Positions 55,428 to 64,000 of a DNA stretch of 64,000 bases are shown here, piece by piece. The notes beneath the pieces were generated by a model, which saw only the letters and a program-made list of their open reading frames with translations, was not told the DNA's origin and searched no databases. The DNA is taken from positions 1,364,001-1,428,000 of the forward strand of contig NZ_CP017668.1 of NCBI RefSeq assembly GCF_001808185.1, written 5' to 3'. Numbering within the stretch: position 1 is the stretch's first letter; every line of letters starts with the position of its first letter. The stretch is from Jeongeupia sp. USM3 (GTDB taxonomy: Bacteria; Pseudomonadota; Gammaproteobacteria; Burkholderiales; Chitinibacteraceae). Position numbers and translations under genes: made by a program.

Positions 55428-56891
55428 TCACAGCGCGGCGGTCATCACCGGCTTCGATCTGGACCGGGCGACGCGGTTGTTGATCTGCAGGATCCGGTTG
55501 GCCGGATTCAGGACTTCGACATTGGCGGCCAGCTGCGGCTCGGCCGGTGTCGCCGGCGACTCGAAGCGCACGAGGATGTCGTAGAAGCTGCGCAGCGTTT
55601 CGACATAGGCAACCGGTTCGCCGCCACGGGCGTAACCGAAGCGCACGGTGTTGTAGTACTTCGGATCGCGCAGCAGCGGCAGCGTGGTCTTCACGTCGGC
55701 CCAGCTGTCCGGATTCTTGCCCTGCCGGCGCGCCAGCTCGCGCGCATCGAGCAGGTGCCCGAGGCCGACGTTGTATGCGGCCAGCGCCAGCCAGGTGCGG
55801 TCGGGCTCGGCGATCGCGTCGTCGAGGCCGTCACGGAGCAGCGCCAGATAGCGCGCGCCGCCGAGAATGCTCTGCTGCGGGTTCAGCCGGTCGACCCCCA
55901 TGCGCTGCGCGGTGTCGTTGGTCAGCATCATCAGCCCGCGCACGCCGAACGGCGATACCGCATTCGGATCCCAGTGCGACTCCTGATACGACAGCGCCGC
56001 AAGCAGACGCCAGTCGATCTCGGTCTCGGCCTCGGCTTTCTTGAACCAGCCCTGATACTTCGGCAGCACGCTGGTGCGCTTGCTCAGGAAGGCCACCGAA
56101 TCGGGCGGACCCACGCGGTTGACGTGACCGTAATAGCGGTCGGTGAGCTTGGCCAGCGACTTGTCGGCGCGGACTTCGGCAAAGAACTGCGTCAGCTTGC
56201 CCTGCAGTTCGCCATCGTCATCGCGCATCGCCCACGCCAGCTGCTGCGGGTCGCCGCTTTTCTCGGAAATCGCCACTTGCGGGTAATACTTCTGCGCCAG
56301 CTCGGCCACTTGCGAACCGACGATCGCGTAATCGATCTTGCGCTGTGCCACCGCCTCGACCAGCTCCTCGCTGTCGCCTGCCTCGGCGACACGCCAGGTC
56401 AGCGACGGGGATTTGGTCTTGAGCTGATTGAGTCCCTGCACGTACTGCGGCATGGTCTCGACCGTTGCTCCGCCGTTCAGGACGGCATTGAGCGCAGCCT
56501 GCTCGCTGCGATCGTTGCGGTACACGAGCACCGGGCGCACCGACTGGTACGCCGGGCCGAAGCGGATGCCGCTTTCGTCCGTCGTCTGGTGCACGCCGAC
56601 TGCCAGATGCGCTTCGTTGCGTTGGAGCCGCTCGAAGAGCTTTGCGTAGTTGGGTTCGACCACGAAGCGCACCTTGAGTCCGTTTTCGGACGCGAAACGC
56701 GTAACGAGGTCATATTCCAGCCCTGCGTAATGCCCCTCCGCATCGACGTAGAACGTCGTCGGACCATTCTGCACGAGCACAACCAGCTCGCGCGATTCGG
56801 TCCACGGGGCCGCTTGGTGGGCCTTGTTTGCAGGCATATCGCCGCATCCCACCAGGGCTACTGTCGCCAAAGCCATCAACCAGTTCTTCAT
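55428..56891 (-). CDS. mltF: Membrane-bound lytic murein transglycosylase F
   Basis: A 487-residue lipoprotein. The N-terminus MALATVALVGCGD has a lipobox; a periplasmic solute-binding-type domain (about 40-270: LVVLVQNGPTTFYVDAEGHYAGLEYDLVTRF) precedes an SLT domain with the catalytic Glu in ALSYQESHWDPNAVSPFGVRGLMML and ALAAYNVGLGHL. The enzyme cleaves peptidoglycan strands. GGAGCGGC lies just before the ATG. Divergent from tRNA-Ser. Confidence 0.93.
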   Translation of the reverse strand: MKNWLMALATVALVGCGDMPANKAHQAAPWTESRELVVLVQNGPTTFYVDAEGHYAGLEYDLVTRFASENGLKVRFVVEPNYAKLFERLQRNEAHLAVGVHQTTDESGIRFGPAYQSVRPVLVYRNDRSEQAALNAVLNGGATVETMPQYVQGLNQLKTKSPSLTWRVAEAGDSEELVEAVAQRKIDYAIVGSQVAELAQKYYPQVAISEKSGDPQQLAWAMRDDDGELQGKLTQFFAEVRADKSLAKLTDRYYGHVNRVGPPDSVAFLSKRTSVLPKYQGWFKKAEAETEIDWRLLAALSYQESHWDPNAVSPFGVRGLMMLTNDTAQRMGVDRLNPQQSILGGARYLALLRDGLDDAIAEPDRTWLALAAYNVGLGHLLDARELARRQGKNPDSWADVKTTLPLLRDPKYYNTVRFGYARGGEPVAYVETLRSFYDILVRFESPATPAEPQLAANVEVLNPANRILQINNRVARSRSKPVMTAAL

Positions 56892-57002
56892 GCCGCTCCA
56901 AAATAATGCTGTTGGCGTGCATTCTGCCAACAGTTTTTCCGCAACACAAACGTAAAGACTTTGCATTTCTCCGAGAAGCATGTATTATGCGTCTCTCTTG
57001 CC

Positions 57003-57092
<90 letters not shown>

Positions 57093-57102
57093 AGACCCAT
57101 AC

Positions 57103-57138
57103 AAAGCCCCTGAATTCGTAAGGATTCAGGGGCTTTTT
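57103..57138 (+). terminator. Intrinsic terminator after tRNA-Ser
   Basis: A 13-bp perfect stem AAAGCCCCTGAAT / ATTCAGGGGCTTT with an 8-nt loop, ending in TTTTT. It is 10 nt past the CCA end. Confidence 0.93.
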
Positions 57139-57564
57139 CATTCCTGCCGTTGCCGGCCAGTCACCTGACGTTGCCTTGCCGTTTCGGTTGCCTTTGGACT
57201 GTTCCGGACGGGCCGGGACACGGTTTCGCTCCCTTCGCGTTCCGATCGCCCCTCTCACCGACCGCTGATCGACAGACAAACGGTAGGTGCTTTTCCCCCG
57301 GCAACCCCGGTTTCGACCGAGAGTCCGGGCTTTTTCCGCCGTGCATCCCCCAGCAGCGTAGCCGAGGCTCCGCGATAAGCAAGTTTTGTCCGGCACGCCG
57401 TGACGATGATTGCCCGCCCCGCCTCCGCCAGCCCCTGGCCACCGGGGGAGGCCCCGTGGCCGCGGCCGCCGGAGTCGGCGAAACGGGGACGACTTGCGCA
57501 ACGCGGCAACCGGGCATGTCGCAACACGCCCTCACGTGCTTTGCGCGCGAGGGCGTTGGTGCGG
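57139..57564. other. Intergenic region between tRNA-Ser and the autotransporter
   Basis: About 425 nt of GC-rich DNA with several short open frames on both strands, none with recognisable protein sequence or a good ribosome binding site. I see no repeat or RNA structure beyond the tRNA terminator. Confidence 0.5.
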
Positions 57565-60500
57565 TCATCCACCGAACATGTAGCGCAGGCCGCCGTTGAA
57601 CTGCCAGCCGTCCCATCCCGCGTCGTTGAACTGCCGCTGATACGAGAATTCGGCATAGAGCGACAACTGCCTGGTCGCCATGCCGCTGAGCCCGGCGCCC
57701 ACCCGCCAGTTCCGGCCATACTTTCCGACCGGAAAGTCGACGTCGCCGACCACGATGGCGCCATCGCCATCGAGCCCTTGCAGATAGTCGGCGGTCAGGT
57801 AAGGCGTCATGCGCGTGCCGTCGCCGGTCTCGAAGCTGCGGGTCAGCCGCCCGCCAAGGCGCACGATATTCTGGGACTGGCTGCCCAGGCGGGTAGCGAT
57901 GCCGTCCTTGTCGGTGAAGTCGTCGAAGCGGAGGCGTTGCCAGACATACTGGAACTGCGGTTCGAAACTGAATCCACCATTGCCCAGAGCCAGCGGATAG
58001 CCAAACTCGATCGACGCGGCGTAGCTGTTGCCGTCATACGAGGCGACCTCGTCGCCGCCATAGGTCGACGTCGTCGTTCCTGCCTGGAATATCCCGCCGG
58101 ACAGGATCGCATCCACATACCAGCCGTCGTCATGCAGGTACGTTGCCATCGCCGCCAGATTCTGCGTATCGGTACGCGTGATGCTGTCGCCGTCCACGGC
58201 ATCCGGAGTCACCCGGGAATGCCCCAGCGAAACGGCACCGCCCAGCCGAAGCGTGGCGTTCTGGTAATGATTCAGGATGGCGTTGCCACCGAACTGCACC
58301 GCCGAATAATTCTGATCGGCGTCATAACCGTAGCGCTCGAATGAAACGTCGGTCTTGTAGCTCGACGTATTGCCATAGACCCGGATGAAGCCTTCTCCAG
58401 CGCGCGAATCGGCCCCGGACTCCGTGGCCCCGTGAATCTCGCCAAGGCGGCGGTGCAGGCTGTCCAGATCCTGCAGGCCTGCATTGAAGAGCGCGCCGGT
58501 CTGGCTGATGTAGCCCGGTACTTGCGGGGCAACCACCCAGCGCCCCGGAGTCTCGGTGCCACCGCCGCCACCGCCGCCACCGCCGGGGTTTGTTCCACCA
58601 CCGCCGCCGGGGTTCGTGCCGCCGCCGCCGCCGGGATTCGTCCCGCCGCCACCGCCGGGATTCGTGCCACCACCGCCGCCGGGATTCGTCCCGCCGCCAC
58701 CGCCGGGGTTCGTGCCACCACCGCCGCCGGGATTCGTCCCGCCGCCACCGCCGGGATTCGTGCCACCGCCGTCGCCTGGATCCGTGCCTCCGCCGCCGGG
58801 CGGCAGGGTGCCAACCGTTCCCGGAGGAAGCGGCACCGCGGTGACATAGACGCGCTCAAGCCGGTAGTCCCAGTACGAATTCGGGAACCCGACCAGATTC
58901 TGGCTGGCCGCAGCCGGGCCGTTCGGTGAGCCGGGGCCGAACGCCAGGAGTTTGAACTGGTACGGCGTTCCGCCTGTGACATAGTCGCGGGCCATCGTGA
59001 ACGCACCGGCCGACGATGCGCCGGCAACCTGAATCAGCGAGACCCCCTCGGTTGCCGAAACCACCAGTCCGTCCTGTCTGGCATAGGCATTGGTCGGCAA
59101 TGTCTTGGCAACCGCAGCAATTGCGGCTGCCGCGCCTTGCGTTTCAGTCCTGGTCAGGACCATCACGTTCGTGGGGCCGACGGCGGCGCCGTGAATCAGC
59201 ATCCGGTCGGCCACCTGGTTTGCGATGGGGCCGAGATAAGGATCATCCAGCAGGGCGCCAACCGTCAGCGAGCCGCCGACACCGCTATAGCTGCCCGCGA
59301 TGTTCAGCGTGTTTCCGAACGGCTGGCCCGCGCTGAGGATTGTTTTGCCGACGTTGGTATAAGCGCCTTCGAGATAAACGGTGGATGGCGCCGTGCCGCT
59401 GGGGAAGGCGTAGCCGTTGCCAACATAGAACGTGCCTCGATTGGTCACGTCGCCATGGATTTTGCTGTTGTAGGCGACCAGTTCGGTACCGGGCTGGATC
59501 GTCACGGTATCCGCATAGAGGATCGCGCCACTGGAACCCGGCACGCCGATCAGAAGGCGGCCGTTGGAGACCGTTGCCGTGCGCGCTTCGGTGCGACCGA
59601 GCAGCGTCCACTCGCTGCCGACCATGTCCAGCGAGCCGAACTTGAGGAAGTCGTTGCTGGCGGTCCCCGTCCCTTCCAGGATGAGATGACTGGTATCGCC
59701 GCCGAGCGCCGCGCCCTGCAGCAACGCCCCCGTCTGCATCGTGAGCGTGCCGTTGCCGGTCGCAAACTGCACCGAATACGTCCCGCCGCCGATCGTGCCT
59801 GCCGTGGTGATCTGTGCGGCACCGTTCGTTGTGTGCACGCCGCCGACGCTGCCCTGAATGGATGCGCCCTGCAGATTCACCAGCGTACCGCCGGCCGAAA
59901 AATCGACGCCAACGCCTGCGCTCGCGGCAATCTGGCCGAGGTTGGTCACGGCCTCCGAGCCGTTGACCATCTGCAGGCCGTAGGTCGTGCCACTGATGGC
60001 CCCGGACCGTTCGTTGCGCAGCCTGGTGTTCCCGCCCTCCAAATGAACGCCGGCGCCGTTCGTGGCCGAAATGGTGCCCGCATTGACGACCTGATCCGAG
60101 CCGTTGATCAGGTAGAGCCCCGCCGTGCCGCCGGTGATGCGCGCGCCCTGCATGTTCTCGAGGCCGCCGCCGGCGTGCAGTTCAACGCCCGAACCGGCGG
60201 TTGCTTCGATCACGCCGCGGTTGACGACCTTGGTGGGCGCGTTGATCGAGGTCAGCCCGCCGCCGACCCCGGAAATGGTGGCGCCCGCGGCATTGTTTAC
60301 CGCAACGCCGTTTCGCAGCACCACGGCAAACGAACTGGAATCGGAACTCCTCAGCGAGCCCTGGTTCGTCAGGGTCCAGGATTTGTTCTGGCCGAACACG
60401 GCCGGACCATTCGAGGTGTTGACCGAGACGCCCTGGTTGACGGTGACGGCGCCGGCGTTGTTGGGATCGGGTAATGAGTCTAGGTTCACGGTTGTCGTGC

Positions 60501-60609
60501 CACTCGTATCAACCACCGCCAGCGCATTGCTCTGCTGCGACCAGCAGAGTATGGCCACCCCCAGCATGATGGGGGTCAGTGCAAAAATACGCGTAGATGC
60601 TGGTTTCAT
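57565..60609 (-). CDS. Autotransporter (type Va) with beta-helical passenger and Gly-rich linker
   Basis: A 1014-residue outer-membrane protein. A signal peptide (FALTPIMLGVAILCWSQQ...NALA) leads into a passenger of repeating short beta-strand units such as VNAGTISATNGAGVHLEGGN and LRNERSGAISGTTYGLQMVN (about 35-440), then a less repetitive segment, a (GGGGGTNP)n linker (about 610-690) and a C-terminal beta-barrel domain (about 720-1014) ending YMFGG rather than the common aromatic-F end. Likely an adhesin or surface protein; no protease triad is seen. Confidence 0.92.
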   Translation of the reverse strand: MKPASTRIFALTPIMLGVAILCWSQQSNALAVVDTSGTTTVNLDSLPDPNNAGAVTVNQGVSVNTSNGPAVFGQNKSWTLTNQGSLRSSDSSSFAVVLRNGVAVNNAAGATISGVGGGLTSINAPTKVVNRGVIEATAGSGVELHAGGGLENMQGARITGGTAGLYLINGSDQVVNAGTISATNGAGVHLEGGNTRLRNERSGAISGTTYGLQMVNGSEAVTNLGQIAASAGVGVDFSAGGTLVNLQGASIQGSVGGVHTTNGAAQITTAGTIGGGTYSVQFATGNGTLTMQTGALLQGAALGGDTSHLILEGTGTASNDFLKFGSLDMVGSEWTLLGRTEARTATVSNGRLLIGVPGSSGAILYADTVTIQPGTELVAYNSKIHGDVTNRGTFYVGNGYAFPSGTAPSTVYLEGAYTNVGKTILSAGQPFGNTLNIAGSYSGVGGSLTVGALLDDPYLGPIANQVADRMLIHGAAVGPTNVMVLTRTETQGAAAAIAAVAKTLPTNAYARQDGLVVSATEGVSLIQVAGASSAGAFTMARDYVTGGTPYQFKLLAFGPGSPNGPAAASQNLVGFPNSYWDYRLERVYVTAVPLPPGTVGTLPPGGGGTDPGDGGGTNPGGGGGTNPGGGGGTNPGGGGGTNPGGGGGTNPGGGGGTNPGGGGGTNPGGGGGTNPGGGGGGGGGTETPGRWVVAPQVPGYISQTGALFNAGLQDLDSLHRRLGEIHGATESGADSRAGEGFIRVYGNTSSYKTDVSFERYGYDADQNYSAVQFGGNAILNHYQNATLRLGGAVSLGHSRVTPDAVDGDSITRTDTQNLAAMATYLHDDGWYVDAILSGGIFQAGTTTSTYGGDEVASYDGNSYAASIEFGYPLALGNGGFSFEPQFQYVWQRLRFDDFTDKDGIATRLGSQSQNIVRLGGRLTRSFETGDGTRMTPYLTADYLQGLDGDGAIVVGDVDFPVGKYGRNWRVGAGLSGMATRQLSLYAEFSYQRQFNDAGWDGWQFNGGLRYMFGG
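58560..58795 (-). repeat. 24-nt tandem repeat encoding the Gly-rich autotransporter linker
   Basis: About eight copies of a 24-nt unit encoding GGGGGTNP, arranged as a 48-nt higher-order repeat (alternate units share third-base choices). It joins passenger and barrel and is prone to length change. Confidence 0.88.
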
Positions 60610-61026
60610 TATTCCCTCTCCCTACCGTCGATCGTGCCGGGCGCCTTCGCGCCCGCAGTACACCCTGAACGCCAAGGCAGCGTCCTTGGCCCCATTGCCG
60701 CCTGAATCGCGTCGGAACGCCTCGCGTGTTCATATTCGCTGACACTCATCAAGGACTTTTCATTTCTCCACGACCAATGCAACGTTAAGCAGCAACGATG
60801 CGATTTTAAGCATATGACAAAAATCAACCATCAAAAACTGAAGCAAAGTTGACGGAACAGGAAATCTTCCCATAGTCATGCCAGTCGCTGCCTCCCATGC
60901 ATATCTGACGCCATCCCCTCTTCACCCTGTCCAGCAACCAAGGCCAGGCCAAAGTTTTTGAATGAAATCAGGTCTATCACCATTGCTTTCATGAACATCG
61001 TCATGCGCGTCCCGTACCAGGCCGGC
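60610..61026. other. Intergenic region upstream of the autotransporter
   Basis: About 415 nt. From 60,760 to 61,000 it is AT-richer than its surroundings and probably carries the autotransporter promoter. A GC hairpin (GGGCGCC TTC GCGCCC, near 60,640) lies in the leader close to the gene. No small ORF with a convincing start was found. Confidence 0.5.
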
Positions 61027-62442
61027 TCAAGGGGCCAGAAAGGTCGTCGTTTCCGTCACCGACTGCCGGGGTGCATCGATCGCCGCTAGGGTCACGCTGA
61101 CCGTCTGCCGAGATGACGGCATCTCGGCCACGCTCAGCCGCAGCGACACGGTCTGGCTGCCACCGGCGGCGACGGTCACCGGCACCTGCTGCGACGACGC
61201 CAGCCCCGGCAGCCCGGCGGCGCTGAGCCGGTAGCGGTGCGGCTTGTCGTCGGTGTTCTGGATCGTCAGCAGGTACACGTTTTCGATGCCGCCTTCGTCG
61301 GTCGTCCGCGCCAGCACACCGCGGTCGCGGGCGATCTCGAGCTTGAGCGGCTGGTGGTTAACCAGCCCGATCGCCGATGCCGCGGCGATCACCGCCAGCA
61401 CCGCCGCATAGGCGAGCACCTTGGGCCGCAGCATCCGCCGGGCGATGGTCGCCCTGCCCGCCCCGGCCGCCTGCGCGTGTTCGGTGGTGAAGCGGATCAG
61501 CCCGCGCGGGTAGTCCATCCTGTCCATTACGTCGTTGCACGCGTCGATGCACGCGCCGCAGCCGATGCACTCGTACTGCAGGCCGTTGCGGATGTCGATG
61601 CCGGTCGGGCAGACCTGGACGCAGACGGTGCAGTCGACGCACGACCCCAGCCCGTCGCCGGCGAAGTCGGCGTCCTTGCGCCGGCCGCCGCGCGGCTCGC
61701 CGCGCTGGCTGTCGTAGCTGACGACCAGCGTGTCGCGGTCGAACATCGCGCTCTGGAAGCGCGAGTACGGGCACATGTGCAGGCAGATCTGCTCGCGCAG
61801 CCAGCCGGCGTGACCGTAGGTGACGAGGGCGTAGCAGAGTATCCAGAACGTGGTCCAGCCGCCGACGCTCCACGCCAGCGCGGCCTGCCACAAGGGCCGG
61901 ATCGGCGTGAAGTAGCCGGCGAAGGTGAAGCCGGTCCACAGCGCCAGCGCAACCCACAGCCCGTGCTTGACCGCCTTGCGGGCGATCTTGCCGGCCGAGG
62001 CCGGCGCACGGTCGAGCTTGATCCGCGCGTTGCGCTCGCCCTCGACCCAGCGCTCGATCCACATGAACATCTCGGTGTAGACGGTTTGCGGACAGGTGAA
62101 GCCGCACCACAACCGCCCCGCCACCGCGGTCCATGCGAACAGCGCCACCGCACAGAAGATCAGCAGCGCGGCGAGGTAGATCAGGTCCTGCGGCAGCCAG
62201 ACCATGCCGAATACATTGAAGCGGAAGGTTTCCAGATCGAACAGCAGCGCCTGCCGGCCGTCGATCTGCCACCACGGCACCAGATAGAAGAACAGCTGGG
62301 TGGCGACCACTGCAGCGATGCGCCAGTTGCTCCAGAAGCCGTGCGCCATGCGTGCATGGATCTTGCGGCGGCCGGCGACATTGATCGTCGTCTCGTACGC
62401 GGCATCGGCCGCGACCGGGACGATGGGGATGGTTTTGCTCAT
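61027..62442 (-). CDS. ccoG: Cytochrome c oxidase accessory protein CcoG
   Basis: A 471-residue inner-membrane ferredoxin-like protein. CGFTCPQTVYTEMFMWIERWVEG is the CcoG hallmark; two 4Fe-4S motifs follow, CVDCTVCVQVCPTGIDIRNG and CIGCGACIDACNDVMD. About four to five membrane helices precede and follow; the C-terminus is an Ig-like FixG domain (QTVSLRLSVAEM). It reduces copper for cbb3 oxidase assembly. Here it neighbours cytochrome bd rather than the ccoNOPQ genes. Confidence 0.95.
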   Translation of the reverse strand: MSKTIPIVPVAADAAYETTINVAGRRKIHARMAHGFWSNWRIAAVVATQLFFYLVPWWQIDGRQALLFDLETFRFNVFGMVWLPQDLIYLAALLIFCAVALFAWTAVAGRLWCGFTCPQTVYTEMFMWIERWVEGERNARIKLDRAPASAGKIARKAVKHGLWVALALWTGFTFAGYFTPIRPLWQAALAWSVGGWTTFWILCYALVTYGHAGWLREQICLHMCPYSRFQSAMFDRDTLVVSYDSQRGEPRGGRRKDADFAGDGLGSCVDCTVCVQVCPTGIDIRNGLQYECIGCGACIDACNDVMDRMDYPRGLIRFTTEHAQAAGAGRATIARRMLRPKVLAYAAVLAVIAAASAIGLVNHQPLKLEIARDRGVLARTTDEGGIENVYLLTIQNTDDKPHRYRLSAAGLPGLASSQQVPVTVAAGGSQTVSLRLSVAEMPSSRQTVSVTLAAIDAPRQSVTETTTFLAP

Positions 62443-62521
62443 CTCGAATCCGATTACTTATATATTAGTGATCGCTGCTTTACGGAGGCCGGGACGGGCT
62501 CCACCTCCGGCCTTGTGCCTG

Positions 62522-62650
62522 CTAGCCGACCCAGCGCATCAGCAGTCGGAAGAATCCGGCAACGGCGGTCAGCGCGAGCACGCCGGCGACCCACAGGCCG
62601 ACGAACCACAGCGCGCCGCGCCAGCGGCCCCGGCGTTCGGCATTGCGCAT
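62522..62650 (-). CDS. DUF2474 small membrane protein of the cytochrome bd operon
   Basis: A 42-residue single-pass protein, MRNAERRGRWRGALWFVGLW then VAGVLALTAVAGFFRLLMRW, too short for most gene finders. Its ATG overlaps the cydB stop (TGATG). DUF2474/CydX-like small subunits stabilise the bd oxidase haem site. The Trp/Arg-rich start and single helix match. Confidence 0.82.
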   Translation of the reverse strand: MRNAERRGRWRGALWFVGLWVAGVLALTAVAGFFRLLMRWVG

Positions 62651-63654
62651 CAGTGGTACCCCGCGTCGTCATGGCGGACCTTGCCGCGGAACACCCAGTA
62701 ACCGAGCGCGGTATAGGCGAGGATGACCGGGATGATGATCAGCGCCCCCACGAGCGTGAATGACTGGCTGCTCGCCGGCGCGGCGGCGTCCCACAGCGTC
62801 ACCGCCGGCGGGATCAGGTACGGCCAGATGCTGATCAGAAAGCCGCAATAGCCGAGGGCGACGATCGCCAGCGCGAGGAAATACGGCGCGTAGTCGCGTC
62901 CCTGCCGCAGTGCCCGGCGGATGCCCCAGGCGCAGCCGAGCACCGCCAGCGGCACCGGCGCCAGCCAGAAGAAGTTGGGCAGGCTGAACCAGCGCGCCGC
63001 GACGGCCGGCTCGCGCAGCGGCGTCCAGATGCTGACGACGGCGATCGCGCCGAGCAGCAGCCACGTCAGCGGCGACATGAGCACGATCATCCGCCGCTGC
63101 AGTTCGCCCTGGGTCTTGATGATCAGCCAGCCGCAGCCGAGCAGCGCATAGGTCAGCACCAGGCCGAAGCCGGTGAACAGGCTGAACGCGCTGAGCCAGT
63201 CGAAGCCGCCGCCGGCGAATTCGCGGCCGACGACCTTGATGCCCTGGATGTAGGCACCGAGCGCGACGCCCTGGCAGAACGTCGCCAGCACCGAGCCGGC
63301 GATGAAGGCCAGATCCCACAGGTGGCGCGTGCGCGTCGCCTTGGCGCGGATCTCGAACGCCACGCCGCGGAAAATCAGCCCGACCAGCATCAGCACCAGC
63401 GGCAGGTACAGCGCCGACAGCACCGCCGAGTACACGACCGGAAACGCCGCGAACAGCCCGGCGCCACCGAGGACCAGCCAGGTTTCGTTGCCGTCCCAGA
63501 CCGGTGCGACGGTGTTCATCATCACGTCACGGTCGGCCTCGTTCGGGAAGAACGGAAACAGGATGCCGATGCCCAGATCGAAACCGTCGAGCATCACGTA
63601 GATGAACACGCCGAGCGCGATGATGCCGGCCCAGACCAGGGTGATGTCGATCAT
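62650..63654 (-). CDS. cydB: Cytochrome bd ubiquinol oxidase subunit II
   Basis: A 334-residue membrane subunit. IDITLVWAGIIALGVFIYVMLDGFDLGIGIL, then DRDVMMNTVAPVWDGNETWLVLGGAGLFAAFP, are signature blocks of CydB. Length fits the short cyanide-insensitive (CioB-like) type, about 335 residues against 379 in E. coli CydB. Overlaps the cydA stop by 4 nt and the small subunit gene by one base. Confidence 0.95.
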   Translation of the reverse strand: MIDITLVWAGIIALGVFIYVMLDGFDLGIGILFPFFPNEADRDVMMNTVAPVWDGNETWLVLGGAGLFAAFPVVYSAVLSALYLPLVLMLVGLIFRGVAFEIRAKATRTRHLWDLAFIAGSVLATFCQGVALGAYIQGIKVVGREFAGGGFDWLSAFSLFTGFGLVLTYALLGCGWLIIKTQGELQRRMIVLMSPLTWLLLGAIAVVSIWTPLREPAVAARWFSLPNFFWLAPVPLAVLGCAWGIRRALRQGRDYAPYFLALAIVALGYCGFLISIWPYLIPPAVTLWDAAAPASSQSFTLVGALIIIPVILAYTALGYWVFRGKVRHDDAGYH

Positions 63655-64000
63655 TGCCGTTCTCCTTCATCGATGAGGTCGTCGGCGCCGGACAGCGGGC
63701 GCCGGCCCGAATACGTCGCGGTCTGGCCGATCGGCTCGCGTTCGCCGTCCGGTGTGTGCTCGTCCGCCACCGGCCCGGTGCGCAGCAGCTTGAGCATGTA
63801 ATGGATGCCGGTGCCGAAGACGAGGAAGTAGACGATCACGAAGATCAGCAGCGACACGCTGACCTGCTGGTACGACACCGGCGACGCCGCGTCGACGGTA
63901 CGCAGCAGTCCGTACACCACCCACGGCTGGCGGCCGACCTCGGTCGTCACCCAGCCCGCCAGCAGCGCGACGAAGCCGCTCGGCCCCATCCACAATGCAA
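63651..64000 (-). CDS. cydA: Cytochrome bd ubiquinol oxidase subunit I, C-terminal part
   Basis: Only the last 115 residues are in the window; the gene continues past the right edge. ALLAGWVTTEVGRQPWVVYGLLRTVDA is the conserved C-terminal quinol-side region with the Trp and Arg of helix VII-VIII; a membrane helix (LLIFVIVYFLVFGTGIHYMLKLL) and a polar tail follow. With cydB and the small subunit gene it forms the bd oxidase operon. Confidence 0.93.
   Translation of the reverse strand, partial: ALWMGPSGFVALLAGWVTTEVGRQPWVVYGLLRTVDAASPVSYQQVSVSLLIFVIVYFLVFGTGIHYMLKLLRTGPVADEHTPDGEREPIGQTATYSGRRPLSGADDLIDEGERQ

Noticed and set aside
58560..58795. CRISPR-like or VNTR array independent of a gene
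   Set aside because: The units keep the autotransporter frame and encode its linker; there are no spacers.

Overview
The window is GC-rich chromosomal DNA from a Gram-negative, chitin-degrading bacterium. The gene families (RlmD, WaaF, IlvE, cytochrome bd with CcoG, a GH19 chitinase with CBM5/12 modules, AspD/AspT) fit a betaproteobacterium, most likely Neisseriales/Chromobacteriaceae. That placement is inferred from protein character, not from a search.

Positions 1 to about 27,900 are the right-hand part of an apparently intact tailed prophage; its left end lies outside the window. From left to right, and read on the minus strand, come a Mu-type contractile tail module (gpN-like, tape measure, frameshifted tail-assembly chaperone, tube, sheath, DUF2635, tail terminator), an HK97-type head and packaging module (head-tail joining proteins, capsid, prohead protease, portal, TerL, TerS, HNH) and a replication module. 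Next is a Rac-like immunity region: a CI-like S24 repressor on the plus strand facing ydaS and an apparently frameshifted ydaT. The repressor side continues into a plus-strand accessory block (HigBA-like toxin-antitoxin, DUF6941, BRCT and HIRAN-like proteins). A second repressor-type promoter near 20,960 then drives a tightly packed operon of about 18 small genes that ends in a DUF4224 excisionase-like gene and a tyrosine integrase. TTACC-N4-GGTAA operators occur at both promoters, so one repressor probably controls both arms.

The most unusual feature is in that operon. A DUF1566 (C-type-lectin-fold) gene is followed by a second, start-less DUF1566 copy. Their matched 102-nt 3' blocks differ at 14 bases, all at codon positions 1 or 2 of nine NNC/NNT codons, with no synonymous change. 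This is the footprint expected of a diversity-generating retroelement (DGR), although no reverse transcriptase or template repeat was found in the window.

From about 28,000 on the sequence is host chromosome. It holds a ChbG-type deacetylase; a hybrid sensor kinase; RlmD; an aspartate decarboxylase with two AspT-family antiporters; cytidine deaminase and uridine phosphorylase; a sulfide/persulfide module (BigR-like regulator, two YeeE-type proteins, a Blh-like dioxygenase, TauE); IlvE, a zinc-ribbon protein, a cupin, WaaF and AroA; a secreted GH19 chitinase; an exported H1-like basic protein; a candidate small RNA; a GH3 N-acetylglucosaminidase; SodC; GltX; MltF; tRNA-Ser(CGA); a large autotransporter; CcoG; and the cytochrome bd genes, which run off the right edge. 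GH19 chitinase, GH3 hexosaminidase and ChbG together suggest chitin turnover as a nutritional theme.
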